Assembly: GCA_019916065.1 (NCBI GenBank)
Contig: CM034233.1
Location: 40,588,862-40,652,861 of the forward strand
Reading direction: 5' to 3'
DNA length: 64,000 nt
Origin: Vitellaria paradoxa
Taxonomy: Eukaryota; Streptophyta; Magnoliopsida; Ericales; Sapotaceae
Shown here: one piece after another, positions 21,833 through 33,984 of the stretch
Layout: each line of letters begins with the position of its first letter
Position numbering within the stretch: the stretch's first letter is position 1
Notes under the pieces: model-generated
What the model was told of the DNA's origin: nothing
Databases searched by the model: none
The model's input: the letters and a program-made list of their open reading frames with translations, nothing else
Program-made: the position numbers and the translations under genes

Positions 21833-21842
21833 CTATTTATAG
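21833..21842 (-). promoter_or_regulatory. TATA box of LTR A, minus strand
   Basis: The minus strand reads CTATAAATAGGAGCC, a strong plant TATA element. It is preserved at the same place in LTR B. It places transcription start near 21800 and makes the palindrome-rich 18905-20800 part of the transcribed R-U5 leader. It agrees with the minus orientation shown by the primer site and polypurine tract. Confidence 0.55.
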
Positions 21843-23156
21843 ATTTCTAAGTTGAATAAAGCATTTGCATAGCCAAACGAGCAAAAAGAGTTGCCTAAGC
21901 CCTTGGGCAAACATATTTCCTCAAATAGACATGCAAAATCCTTTCCCAAGGCCAAACTGCTGTCTTTTCTACCCATCGAGATATGCAAACATGTTTGCTC
22001 CAAGCCCGAAGCAAGAATTTTTGCAAAACTAGCTTTGCAAAACATCTACCATTCTAGGTAGGTAAGAAAGCTTGCACCAAAGGGTGGTGGCAAACAAATG
22101 GAGGCTAGGCCAAAACAAATGGCCATTTGACTTGAGCCCCTACCTCAAGCTATGTTCGCTAGATGTGGGTTCTGCCTTAATAGGTTAGGGCTATTCTAAG
22201 ATGTTTTGCGTAGTTTTTGGGAGCTCTGGAGACCTTTTGGGTGCTTTTTGGAGCACTTTAGACCAATTAGGTCAAAACCAAGCTCAATTTGGGTTTTTTT
22301 AGATCGAATTATGTCTATCTGAAAATTACTGCTTTGAAATGGGCTGAAATGGAGGCAGGGTTAGCAAATCCTTTGTCCTAACCCTTGGAGGCACCATTAG
22401 GCTGACTTCTCCTGCCATTTTTAGGTATGAAAAATCCAAAAATGCTATCAGTTAAACTCTAAGGTACTTCTATGAGTTTCTAAAAAATTAACAAATTTTA
22501 CAATTGAGGTTACAAATGAACCTCCTAAAGTTTGACTTGACCAAACTTAACTATGTCATTACCTTAGGAACCTCACCTTTGATATTCTTTTGCAATTTGA
22601 AGGCATTCTAACTTCATCTAAATGCTTAAATTGTGTCTAGTTCGTAGACAACTTTCTTTTTATCAGTAAGAGACATTTTGAGTCGGTAGGGCCCGAATGA
22701 TCGCTGTAGTGGTGTTTTCGCTATTCTGAGTTATGTTTTATGTTCTTGGCATATCCTAAGATATAGTGCATCTATTTGCTTATTTCTAGATTGATCTGGG
22801 CATTCTAGTCAATACTGTCCTTTAGGTGCATCGGTAGAGGCCATTCTTGACTTCTGAGCTGAATTAACCCTTGATTTTGGATTTTAGCACTTTTGTTGAT
22901 GTAGGGATCCTTAGTTTGGTGTCTTAGACATGTTTATATAGTGTGGTGGCCTTCTACCTTGATCTAGACCTTCAGTTTGATTTCTCCCTAGCTTTAGGTG
23001 TATAATTGTTATATTACTGATTATTTGCTTTTTGTTGAATTCCGGCACTTTGACATATCCTATGATTAAGAGATTTTAATCATTAGAGTACAATTCAGCT
23101 AAAAGCATTAAATACTATTACTTTTAAGTAAGAGGGGCAGGATTGGGGTGTCTACA

Positions 23157-23180
23157 GTTGCCTTTCTTTTTTGCTTTATC
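23157..23180 (-). other. Polypurine tract of element 1
   Basis: The minus strand reads AAAGCAAAAAAGAAAGGCAAC immediately before the LTR start TGTAGACAC. It is purine-rich and adjacent to the LTR as plus-strand priming requires. Element 2 has a matching tract at 50555-50576. Confidence 0.7.
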
Positions 23181-23520
23181 TTGATTAAGGTAGAAAATGA
23201 AAAGGAGACAACCTTTTTTGCCCCTTCTTGTATGCTAAATCAAAGAAAGAAACAACTTTGTAGCTTGGATTGATACCTCACACTTGAATTGCTAGAAGAG
23301 TTGCCTTTAATGATGTTGGAGATGCGTTTGTGCCTTGCACTTGGCTTTTTAGAAAATGAGCTTTGCTCCTAGGTTGATAGACGACTTGTATTCTGCATCT
23401 AACTCTGAAAAGCAATCTCAAAAACTATATTTGTAAATGATTATCTATTTTATAATTGATCTCTAAGAAATAAGACTTACTCATGGGTATACATATATAC
23501 CTTGCACTAGTTTTGAGGAA

Positions 23521-23535
23521 GGGAGCCTTGCTCCC
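23521..23535. repeat. Perfect short palindrome GGGAGC-CTT-GCTCCC (representative)
   Basis: A six-base stem with a three-base loop, one of dozens of related motifs in element 1 and element 2. Others at 20733-20745, 23691-23703, 43930-43942, 47901-47913 and 48344-48356 have the stem GGAGC/GCTCC. 43444-43456 has AGAGC-CTA-GCTCT, a matched change in both arms. Confidence 0.85.
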
Positions 23536-25561
23536 AAATAGGTGATTGTTCCTATAACACACACTGAATTAAGCCTTGCTCTATCCAATTTAGTAAGATG
23601 AGGAGCCTAGCTCTAAGCCTCGCTTTGTTTAAACTAGTCTAGTGTTGAGCCTAGCTCCTGAGGCATGCTATATCTAGTAGGGTAAGGTAAGGAGCCTTGC
23701 TCCCGAGCTTTGCCCCATTGGGTTTGGTTTGATGAGGAGTCTCTCTTTGTTTTGGTTTCCTAAGGTGAGGATCCTCGCTCCTAAATTGGTATCTAATCCT
23801 ATGCCTCGTATTAGATTATAAGAAGGAAGCCTTGCTCCAAGTTGGTTTCTGAGTCTAAGATTGACACATGATTTTGGAAAGGGAGTACAAACTCCTAAGC
23901 TAATTTTGAGTCTTGTAATGAACATAATAGTTCAAAAAGTGAATAAAACTTTGGGGTTGGCTCTGAGTCTTGTAGTGGACACAAGACTTCAAATGGGGAG
24001 TAAAAACTTTGAGGTAAACTTTGGTCTGGTAATAAGTTTCTCTCGCAAGCTTCGCTTTATTTGATCTTGGAATAATAAGGAGCTATGCTTCCGAGCCTCG
24101 CTCTATCTAGTCTGGAATGGTAAGGAGCTTCACTATGGATATTTGTTCTGTCTAATCTGTTTTGGTAAGGAACTTCACTCCCGAGCCTCACTCTATCTAG
24201 TCTAGTTTGGTAAAAAACTTTTCCCCCGAGCTTCGCTCTAGAGTTGAATCATTCCTCGCATATGAACTCAAGGGAAGAGTTTTACCCTAGTCAAGGAGTC
24301 TCACTCTTATGTGCACTTTCATGCAGGAAGGATTTAATGACTCGTATTTAATCCAAAGAGGAGCTGTGTTTTCCTAGAAAACTTTGCTTTGACTAGTCCG
24401 GTGAATAGTCTCACTCCCGAGGCTAGTTCTATGTTACACTTCTTAAGAAGGATTCAGTATTGTGCACCTAATCAAGAGATGAGCCTTGCTTTAACTAGTT
24501 GGTAAAGAGTCCTACTCCCAAGCCTAGCGCAATCTAATCTTCTAAGTTTCGTGACTTGTGCTTAGCCCCAGGCATCTAAATTGTACATTCAAGTAACATA
24601 TCGATATTGGAGTTTGTGCCTAGCACTTGACTTCAAAAAGAAGACCTGGTCGCTAAACCAGTCATTTGAGTTTCACGTTTTATACTCAGTCTCAAGCATC
24701 TAAATCATGTGTCTAACACGTGGATTCAGGTAATGGGTTTGTTGATGAATTTATACCTCTGTACCTATTTGATAGAAGCTTCATTCCTAAATTTTTATTT
24801 GATCTTTGTTCTTCAATTGATGTTTGAGTCCATGCTTTACAGTTGATTTTATAAATGAAGTCTCTCTTCTTAGTTGTTGGTGGTCCTATACCTTACACTG
24901 GACATTGATGAGAAGAATGTCCTCATGAGTTGGTGTATTTATTGCTTTGTTTTGTGCATTATCATATGCATGATGCTAAGATGTTTGATTTTGAAAATGT
25001 TTGGAAGTTTAAAAACTAGGGAATGTGACCATGTGCGGTCTTGTTTTGTGAACAAAGTCACGTGCAATGCATTACTTTTTCAAAATTAGGTTATGCATGA
25101 TAAATGAATTTGAATAAAAGAACTTGGTATGTATTAGTCAAAATATGCTTTGGATGTTTGATTTGAAGATGAATGATTAGGTATTTATATCATGTGTGAC
25201 TCATTAGCATGGTAGAACAACTGCTTGTGCACTTTTTAAAAAATGTTCTTTCTGTGAACAACCTTACTATTGAGGTGTTCAATGAAGTATTAATTATGAT
25301 TACAGTTTTATTAGGAGACATAGTCACAGAGTGTCTTTTCTATTCCCTCAAGGATTTTGTTCACTCCAAAAGCTTTTGGATTAATAGACCATTATCAGTT
25401 GACAGGGTCTTACATCTGGTTTGAAAATTATGGGTTTGAATTAAGGAATATGGTGTTGATTGATCAAGGTTTTGGTTTATTTGGTTTGATCATGGTTGCA
25501 AGGATGGTTTTGAAAAGAAACGGTTGCCCTTAACTTATGAGAGCTCTTCAACTAAATGACC

Positions 25562-25661
25562 ATTGTCAATCAGAGAGGACTTTGATTTAAGTTATAATGT
25601 AGGTTTAGTTTATTGTCAATCGGAGAGGACTTTGATTTAAGTTATAATGTAGGTCTAGTTT
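25562..25661. repeat. 50-bp tandem duplication, two copies
   Basis: The unit starting ATTGTCAATC occurs at 25562-25611 and 25612-25661 with two differences (A/G and T/C). It is a single unit in element 2 (near 53265), so the duplication is private to element 1. Confidence 0.85.
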
Positions 25662-27539
25662 CAGGGTTTGAATAAAAGAAGAAATACGAAGAGTCAAATT
25701 CCTATTTCTACTTGAGTAAAATTTATTAAGAATCATCTGCAAGGTCTTTTGCTTGAGCGTACATCCTTTGTGTTAACAAATGTGAGCATACATCCTTTAT
25801 CTTGACAAATGCTATGAGTTCCTTCGATGGTTATATTTTAGTAAAGCTATCAGCTTTAATTCGAGAGGACTTTATTTGGACTGTAATGCAGGCTTAGGTG
25901 AGGGTTTGAAGAAATGAAGGATATTCAAGCTCAAGTTATATTTTTGGGGTTATAACAATCCTAAGGTTGTCTAATTCTTCATTTGATGAGTTGACACTCT
26001 CTTTTATTCTTGATGTTTATGAGCTAGAGCTTAGTTATTGCTTGCTTCCCTCCTTTTGAAGTTTTTAAGTCTTTAATGATGTTTTTTTACCTTTGCTTTG
26101 ACTCTGATTTCTACTCGATTCCATCCTTTGGACTCCAAGCTTGTTTTTTTCTTTGAATTTGACTCTAACTCTTTACCTGATTCCATCCTTTGGACTCTGG
26201 GCTTTTTTTATTTTTTATTTTTTGTATTGATCCTAACTCTTTTTCTTACATCTAACTTTGCTCCTTTCTTTTTCATTACCCTAGTGTGAGGGGCGACCTT
26301 TGGAGTTTATAGTAGAAGAATACGAACTGGTTCAAAAAACTGGTAAGAGATTTAATTGGCCTAATCTAAAGATAGTAGAAATGAAAGCTTCATTTTGAAT
26401 TTGACTGCTATGTTCAAATAAACCACATTTGGGTTGTTTCAACACTTCTTCTTAAGTTAATTTGACTTAGTTGGATGAGATGACGGTGTTCATTTTGATG
26501 AGAAATGCCCCTATTATCTAAACGGTCTCATTTGCTTGCCCAATGTGGGGGATGATCTAAGGTAGGGTTTAATGATATTTTTTTTTTTTTAGGCTCAAAG
26601 GGTTTGACAATGGATGACCCTAATCTACTCAAGATAGCTATAATGATGGCCTCTAGTCATTTTGACTTTGGAGACTTAGTTTCTTGAGCTCTCAAAATTG
26701 CTAAGGGCATGGTTATTCTAGAAATGTTGATTTGTATTGAAGCAATGGTTTTTTTTTTGTTTATTTATTATTTTTTTTGTTTTTTGAATGAAGAATAGGC
26801 TAAAGGCTCAAAATTGGTTGAGGGTTTAAGATTAAACGCCCCTTATCATATTGAAATTGGTCTTTTAGTCTGTTAAGCTCTAGATTGCATCAATGACCAC
26901 TTTTAGGGAATAGAAAATGTCCTCAGTGGTTTGATCTCTTAAAGATGGTGATTGAACCTATTTGGTTACCTACATATTTCGGTGATTTGAGCATCAGGTT
27001 GCTCGTAGTTCTAGTGATCATCAAGATTACCTAATTAAACACTTTAAGTGCAGGTCATTTAATTATGTTAAAATGTGTTAGTGCTTAGTAGTATTCTAAT
27101 AGACTAGCTTGTTTAATTAAAAATGTGAATATTTTGAAAGGTTTGAAAATTCTTTGCAAAAATGTGTGGTTGTAGGTTTCAAATTACATAAGAGTGTGGT
27201 ATTATTTCTAGTCATAGGATGAAAGACAAAATGTCGACCTAACACAACTAAAGGAAATGTCTCGAGTATGGGGATGCTTGGTTTTGTTGGTAAATTTGAA
27301 AACTAGGGTTGGTTTTGTGTTATTTTCAAAAATATGAGTTAATAAATTGTGGTTGTAGAGAATGTCAATGTTCTAAGTGTGATTATTAAACTATGTTTGT
27401 TATCAAGTTGCTGTATCTGAATTACTTGAAAAATGAATGAAATGAATAAAATGAATTTTAAAAATAACATGAACATTAGTATTTACATTTCAAAATTTAA
27501 ATATGTACAAGAAATTGGAAAAGAAAGTAAAAATGTCGG

Positions 27540-29135
27540 GCTCCTACAGGCCCTTTTTGTTGAAACTTGAGGTCCTGATTGCTTTGTTGGAGATTGGTCC
27601 TTGAAGTACTTTTCTCTAATCATCGCATCTAGTAGGGGAAGATAGTCTGCATCGCTATCAATTAAGCTCCTCTCATATGGTCACCTGATCATCCTTGTTT
27701 CTCCAGTGTCATTTTGATGAAGCAGTCAAAAGCTTCTTCTTCTATATAAAAACAGGGAGAAAGAAATAGTTTTGGTGGGTAAGGGAAGCATGTTATGTTG
27801 TCCCTCTAGCATTGTCTGACTATTTTGGACTTCATGGTTCTTATCTCTTCTAGAGGCAATCTATTATCTTTCATCCAGAGGATAGTGTTAGCCCTAGTAG
27901 CCTCCATAACATGCTCATTATAGGGTCCTCGATGAAATTTTCACATTTTAGGCTTTAGGCTCAAGAGTAACATCTCATCTTGTTGCTGGTATAGGTATTG
28001 AAGGATATACTACCTATTCTCCTCTCCTCCTTTGAAAAAATATGTGGGAAAAGTGATGAACATCCCCTGGTATATATGTATGTTTGGTTTAGAGTCTCTC
28101 TCTACTCTTTCTACCCATTTCTTTTCCTCCTAGTGGTTGAGCTTTGCTCCAAGGCTTAAACTCAGAATTCCTCTTTTAAACTCCAATGGCTCAATTATGC
28201 CTTATTGTTCCCTGCCTAGCCCTCTGTCTGGGTTGAACCTTATTCTTTTGTAGTTGTCGGAATTGTGGCCATCTTCTTTTGTATTAAGTAAGTTAGCCTT
28301 CTATGTTTAGTGCTTCAATGTCATTGTCAGACATCAGCTTGTGGATGAAGCTGTTGATCTCTGATGTAGATTGTGAAGCATGGGCAAGATCAATTGGAGG
28401 TAGATTCCTAAAATCAAGGTGTTGTTGCTTTCATGTAAGGACTCGAGAGCTAAGAAGTTATACTTCTCCTAGATCTTTATTGAAGTTGGCATGTTGCCCT
28501 CAGTTTTGTAGTTCAATTGATAAAGGAAAAAGAGCAACTCATCATAGCTTGACTGATTTTCCTAGAATGGTTGGGGAACGTCCTCCCAAGTAATAAGATA
28601 CCTTGGTCTTGGAGGGGGATCCATGGAAGGTGGAACTAAGGATTTTGGCTTTGTACAAGTCCCCATCATCTTTAGGTAATCAGAGAGAGAGATTGGTTGA
28701 TGTAGCATGGAGCTTGCTGATTTTTGTGATGGTTTTGCTAGGGTCCAAGGCATATCAGTCCTTCGGTTGAAGGTTGAGGGAGTAAAATAGGATAGCTGAG
28801 TAGTAGGATTGGTAAAGCAAGTATTATAGAAGGCCGGTCTGAGTTGGCTTAAAATTGGATGAGCAAGTAAAAGAGAAGTATGCTCTGGGGTTGGTAATTA
28901 AGGTAGAAGGATGGTAATTTTAGTACTATGGGAATGACTAGTTGGGGTTTCTTTATTGATGGCCGCGATGAGGTCTGGCATTAGATGAAGGCTAGTGGAT
29001 AGAATTTTGACAATCATTCCCTCTTCTCCTACTAGGCAAGATAGATCCAACATTTCCTCTGGTGAGCTGGTGTCAACTATAGTTTGATCTGGCAGTAGGT
29101 TAGCTACTTGTCGTTGCTTAATTACCTCACTCTTA
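27540..29135 (-). pseudogene. Decayed gag C-terminus / G-patch-like region of element 1
   Basis: The minus strand from about 29130 gives one long reading with few stops: VDTSSPEEMLDLSCLVGEEG, then KILSTSLHLMPDLIAAINKE, then a Pro-rich part (KSLVPPSMDPPPRPRYLITW at 28650-28590). After several stops come PPIDLAHASQSTSEIN, then GLGRE...GIIEPLEF...LGLGAKL near 28250-28130, which has the Gly spacing of a G-patch. G-patch-like modules occur near the gag-protease junction of plant Tat elements. At 27900-27720 it continues EATRANTILWMKDNRLPLEE and FYIEEEAFDCFIKMTLEKQG. I do not recognise the exact protein. It is in the sense of element 1. Confidence 0.4.
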
Positions 29136-30700
29136 AATGTAAATGCAAATGTGAATTCAGATTTTAAAAGTGTTGAGTAAGGAAAATTAATTCAACCTCC
29201 CCAAGTGCAAGGTGTAGTTGAAGCACAATAAATTGGTGAATACCAGGTCATTTCCTCAGGGATCTAAGGAGCAAATGAATGGTTGAATCTAATGGATTTG
29301 ATTAGCAAAACAAAGGCTCACAAGAATGTAAAATAGAAATGAAAATCTTATCTGGAATGTTTGATGGTTTTGTGGAAATTTTCCAAAGTAAAAATTAAAT
29401 TTAACTAAAAATTTGATGTAAAAGGGTTAGGTAAGACAAGTTCAATGCCAATCCAAATCAATCTCAAGATGCTAAGAGTGTGTGGATTACCAATTCGGCT
29501 TGCTCTGATTTTGAGAAAATTAATTTCAATTGAAACAAACTATGGATCAAACACTTGATGTGCATAACATATCTTAAGATAACATATCTTCAGAACAATA
29601 GGAGTTCTATATCTAGCAACCCACATACAAGATTGTCATGAGGGTTCTAAGTCAAGCAACAACTATGAACTCATCGATAAGATATACAAATTAGCATTGA
29701 TCAAGTATTGAATCAATGGTTTCTAAGATATTCATATGCAAATTGAATTGATAATCTAGAAAACTTAAAGTAAAACCATGAAGCTCGGCATCTTGAGGTT
29801 CATTAGAAAGGACATTGTCCTTGCCTTGGCCCAAGAATGATTTAGCCAACCATATTCAGAAAATTAGAAACAAAACTAGAAAGCTGGAAATGAAACATTT
29901 GAAATCTGAAATCTGGAATTGAAATTGAATTGCAATTGAAAATCTAATTACAATTGTTGAAATTGGAAGATCAAAATGGAAGACTCTCTCCCTAAGCTAA
30001 AAGCAATAACAAAAACAAATAAAACAACCAAAAAAACTGCCCCTGTCTCAAGCTCTCTCTAACCTCAAAAAACTATATCTCTCCAATGTCTTTGTATGTA
30101 TGTATCTCCTGTCCACACTTCTCTCTCTACTCATTCCTTTTGAAATTTCCCATTCCGTTATGCCATCCCTCCCTGAATTACAGATTTGTCATCCTTGATC
30201 TCAGGATCATGTCACATAGGGAAGTTACAATCATGTGGAATCTGTTACTGGGATATCACACGTCATTCGAATGCTGCAACATTGTATTCGAATACAACAT
30301 TCCCTCCAGCACTCAATGCATTCTCTAAAAGCATTTGAATGGGTCAGATCCATCATCTGAATATAATTTCCTGCTTCAAAAATCTCAGAACTGGTGATTT
30401 GATCCCCTGGTATTGATCTTAAGAAAAATTCTGAATCTTCCAAAGAGGTGTAAATCAGTTGATGTGTTGTGTTCAAGCTCATCCAATCTTTCACATCTTC
30501 ATTACTTCTCCTTTGCAACTAATAGTGAACTCAATTTACCTTCCATGTGTTGAAAACTCAACATATGCTCTATAGGAGTGAAGGAGATAAAATCTGCATA
30601 AGACAAGAGTTTTATATCATTTATATGCCATAAAAAGGTGTAAATCAACTAGTCAATGTGCGACAATAGGGGTCCAATCATTAGCAATGACATTTGGAGT
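29136..30700. other. Unclassified non-coding block inside element 1
   Basis: About 1.6 kb without a credible gene. 29190-29290 (CCCCAAGTGCAAGGTGTAG ... TTTCCTCAGGGATCTAAGG) resembles text common near the ends of plant LTR elements. A pyrimidine-rich stretch at 30040-30140 could be a U5/leader. The open frames at 30086-30328 and 30231-30518 overlap on opposite strands and look like chance. It may be an inserted, decayed LTR splitting the gag of element 1, but no clear termini or target duplication were found. Confidence 0.35.
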
Positions 30701-31260
30701 TATTGGAACTCGTACAACTATTAACCCATGCATATATGTCAAGGAGAATTTTTAGAGCCTCCTCAATAGTCCCAATCCCTTAGGCTAAGGCTAACTTTGT
30801 TTATGTGAATGAAGAGGTAGAGGTGCTTGTAAGTGAGCAGGTAGTATCTGGTTATGTAGAGATATGGGAATATAGGCCAGTGCTCAGTTGAGAGCTAAAG
30901 TAAGGTTGGCAATTTGTTGGTCATTTGGAAGAAAAGTTTGAAGGGTTTAGTGGGGATGTTGTCACCCCTGGGGTGATGGCAAGTAGGGTTCCAAAGAAGC
31001 ATAGAGGAGGTGTGCCTGGCAGACCACATGCAGTAGAAGTGGTTATGGTTGGAAGGTATTAGTAGTAAGGCTAAGGATGAAGCTGACATTGAGAGTCGGG
31101 AGCCATGGTAGTTGACTCATATACTTTGACATAGCTATGACAAATACTTGGGTTCTGACAATGTTAAGCGCTTTAGATGAAGATGTCATGTCCCTAATTC
31201 TGGATCTGGTGTTGATAGAGACTATTGAATGGAGCGAATGGTAGCGATGGTACCTATTGT
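30701..31260 (-). pseudogene. Possible gag N-terminal remnant of element 1
   Basis: The minus strand at 31089-30895 is open (MSASSLALLLIPSNHNHF, then HHPRGDNIPTKPFKLFFQMT) and runs into LQAPLPLHSHKQS near 30820. It is His/Pro-rich, which fits the low-complexity N-terminal part of some plant Tat gag proteins, and it precedes the gag-like block at 29135 in the element's sense. There is no diagnostic domain, so it could be chance. Confidence 0.25.
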
Positions 31261-31797
31261 AAAAATAAAAATTTATTTAAATATGATTTTCAATGAAATT
31301 TTATTCAATTTTATTTATGGGGTCATCCTCATTGGGAGGGAAAATGATGAGATGATTATGAATTGTAAACAGAGAGATTGTTACTAAAGCTCTAATTTTA
31401 TTACCTCATCCCATTTAAATTTGTCATTAAAAAAATATTACAAATAATGAATTTGAATGAATTGAATGAAGTATTCACTTTATAAAATGTAGTGACTACT
31501 TTTACATTGAAGAATAAAAATAAATAAAAATCCTATTTACTGTTCGAGTCTTTAGATCTTCATTCTTGATCTTTGATTGTCCGGCTGGGCAGAACATCCT
31601 CTTTATTTGAATGGGTGCCCCTTATTAACCCAACTAAGTTTTTATCTTTGTGTATTTTAGTTCAAAATTTACCAGAATTTAGATAGAGTTTCAAGCTGAA
31701 ACTTTGAATAATTTATAGTGTGAAATTTTATCAAAAATCCTACCTTAAACCTCGCAAAGTTCTAGGTTGAAACTGTTATAGACTTTTAGGTAGGATT
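31261..31797 (-). other. 5' UTR of element 1, distal part
   Basis: Non-coding. It contains the perfect palindrome GTTTCA-AGC-TGAAAC (31688-31702), related to copies at 41673-41687 and 41786-41798 beyond the copia insertion. This shows that the two sides were once continuous. It ends with TTGAC (31798-31802), the left target duplication of the copia element. Confidence 0.6.
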
Positions 31798-31802
31798 TTG
31801 AC

Positions 31803-33415
31803 TGTTGTCCCAAATAACAGAAGTGAATAGGGTTGCCTGAAAAAATTTTGTAAATAAAAATTTTAACCCCAAAAACAAATATGCCAAGATGAAAAGGATA
31901 ATCAAATAAAACCATACTTAAACAAAATTGTTCAATGAAGAGTGAGTGCTAGTGTTTGCAATAAATTTAAAGAGAAGGGAAGATAAGCAAACACAATCAA
32001 TTTATAGTGGTTCGACTTTAATGTTGTCTACGTTCGCTTCCTAAGGCCTTCCTTGAGATATCTCCACCATTCTTTGAAGAGCTTGTTACACACTAGTTTC
32101 CCAAGGTGCTAGAAATCTTTCCCAAGTGATTTTATCTCCAAATCACTCACACCAAGTAATTCTATCCCCAAATCACTCCATAAGTCTCTCTCAAAGAATA
32201 TTTCTCCTCTTGGTTTTAACACGACCAAAACGAACAAAAGCTCACCCAACTCTCACAAATTAAAATGGATTATAAATTTTTCTTTTTTACAATAAAAATG
32301 ATGAGTTAAAAACTCAATCAGATCAAAATAGAAACTCTCATAAGTTGAATATGAAATATGAAGCACAAGTGTAAGAAGATGTCACTCTATCTTTGCAAAA
32401 TGATGAACTTTATTGTTTATGTTTGTAAGCACTTCTTTCTTTCTTCTTTTCGTTAAATTTGAGTTTGAGGCTCTATTTATAGGTAAAATCTCCAAATGGC
32501 CGTTACTAAGTGGAAAGACACTTTTGCCCTCGAAAGGAATTGAATTTCCTTGCTTCCAATGCTGCCTTTCAGTTTCAAATTTTCTAAGATACATTTGTGA
32601 CCATTTTTAACCCTTATAATGTTCATATCTGACATTCCTCAGAGTTTTTACTTTATAGATATATAAGTCAGCTACAAAATAGCCAAATTTGAGCTTCATC
32701 CAATGGTTAGATCTTCAGATATATCCTCCAAACTGAGACTAGCTCTAGATAGCTTCTTTTGACAATCTGAATCTGTGTTTCCAATTAAGGCTACTATTTC
32801 ACCATTATGCTTTTGGAATTTGAAAAAACTTAAACTACAAAACTGTAGCTTTATAAGTCTTCTTTTCACATACCAAAAATCAAAATTTTTAAAACTGTAA
32901 AGTATGAGTTATGTCTCAAAAACCAAGACTAGCTCCAAAATTCAGAATTAAAATCTCTTCTATGATGACTAATATTCCAACTCATAATCGGCCATCTTAG
33001 TTTAAGATCCACAAAAATTTCCCTTGAGTAAAGTTGTAGATATGGAAGTCTAGTTTACTTTATTAAAATTTCATAAAAATTGAACCTTTAGATCTTCAAA
33101 TATCATTCATATAGTAACATGTGTCTAATTTGTCTATTCGTCAGAGTTAAACCTTCTAGTTTAAGTCTTCATCTTTCTTTAATTTCCATTATTCTAAACT
33201 TTGAAACTCCTTTATTTCTTCATCCAAATATTGTAAAAATACTTGAAAAATAATACCAATCTCTTTCAAGCATATTATCTCGAATCTATCAAATTAAAAT
33301 AAATTGTAACATTTCATATAATATCTATTTGAAAATTAATTTGTGAAATTTTTATTCAATGTTTATTATCATCAAAATCAATTATAAAATTAAGTTTATA
33401 AACCTTGGGCCAACA
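31803..33415 (-). repeat. 3' LTR of the SIRE-like copia element
   Basis: Plus-strand ends are TGTTGTCCCAAATAAC and CCTTGGGCCAACA. It aligns throughout with 40020-41608 and with the rearranged copy at 48759-50343. The minus-strand TATA box CCTATAAATAGAGCC lies at about 32470-32484. The open frames at 32382-32610 on both strands are chance. Confidence 0.9.
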
Positions 33416-33430
33416 ATCTCCTCCTTTTTG
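33416..33430 (-). other. Polypurine tract of the SIRE-like element
   Basis: The minus strand reads CAAAAAGGAGGAGAT directly before TGTTGGCCC of the 3' LTR, a clean plus-strand primer. Confidence 0.85.
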
Positions 33431-33984
33431 ATAATAACAAACCATTAAAGATTTAAGATAAATTTTTAACGGACAATTCATGAAAAGATTTTTTATTCAT
33501 AAAAGCTCAATTAATCATCAATATTTTGTTTTTCTCCCCCTTTGGCATCATCAAAAATAATATTAGGAGAAAACAAATTGTTAAAATTAGTCATAATTCT
33601 TCCCCTAAATGTATACATCAATGTCAATGTAAAAAAGATATCATTAAAATATATTTAGCTCCCCTAATATATATGATAGTAAAATAAGCATCAATGAGCA
33701 CATTAGGAAATTAAATCAATATTGTATTGGATTAGACATACAAAGTTCTCTATGAATATAAGAAAATCTATCCTCATTCAATGGCTTAATAAAAATATCA
33801 ACTATTGATTTTCTATCCCAACAAATTCAAGAATAATATCACCTTTTTGAACATAATTTTTAAGAAAGTGGTGTCTAATTTCAATGTGTTTGGTTCTAGA
33901 ATGCTAATGGGATTCTTTGATAAATTAATAGCACTACTATTATCACAATTAATTGGAATATGATTAGAATCCGAAATCTTCTAA
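33431..33984 (-). other. Region between RNase H and polypurine tract of the SIRE-like element
   Basis: AT-rich. The reading of the RNase H end can be followed in part at 33985-33770 (for example an HKFVGWNNN-like and NCDNSSAINLSKNPIS-like stretch, broken by frame changes). The rest is 3' UTR with no other gene. Confidence 0.6.

Larger units (their letters stand above)
18905..23156 (-). repeat. 3' LTR of element 1 (copy A)
   Basis: It begins TGTCATGACTAGATCC and ends GGGGTGTCTACA, reading TGTAGACACCCC on the minus strand, a very common start of Tat-type LTRs. It aligns end to end with 42709-46749. Contents in plus order: leader-type repeats with short palindromes (about 19000-20800), a CATG-rich tract (21120-21545), a minus-strand TATA box (21833-21842), then a U3-like part with a GAGTCGGT motif at about 22682. 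No coding capacity. Confidence 0.85.
23157..27540 (-). other. Long non-coding 3' region of element 1 with hairpin arrays
   Basis: About 4.4 kb with no credible protein. From 23330 to 24600 the palindromic motif GGAGC-nnn-GCTCC and its variants recur roughly every 30-80 bases, mixed with AGTGCCTTGCACTTAATCC-type repeats. 25209-26340 aligns with element 2 (52900-53880). 26340-27540 has T-runs (26578-26590, 26751-26779) and no recognised domain. Tat/Ogre elements are known for large non-coding parts, but I see no pol remnant here. Open frames such as 24874-25089 and 25209-25424 look like chance. Confidence 0.6.

Noticed and set aside
23330..24600. Repeated GAGCCTTGCTCC motifs as a bacterial-type terminator or CRISPR array
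   Set aside because: The context is a plant LTR retrotransposon; stems are short and spacing is irregular.
26098..26289. Hydrophobic 63-residue frame as a membrane protein
   Set aside because: T-rich sequence alone produces Phe/Leu-rich translations; the aligned part of element 2 does not keep the frame.
28303..28593. Plus-strand 96-codon frame as a gene
   Set aside because: It is opposite to a longer minus-strand reading with gag/G-patch-like content that fits the element's direction.
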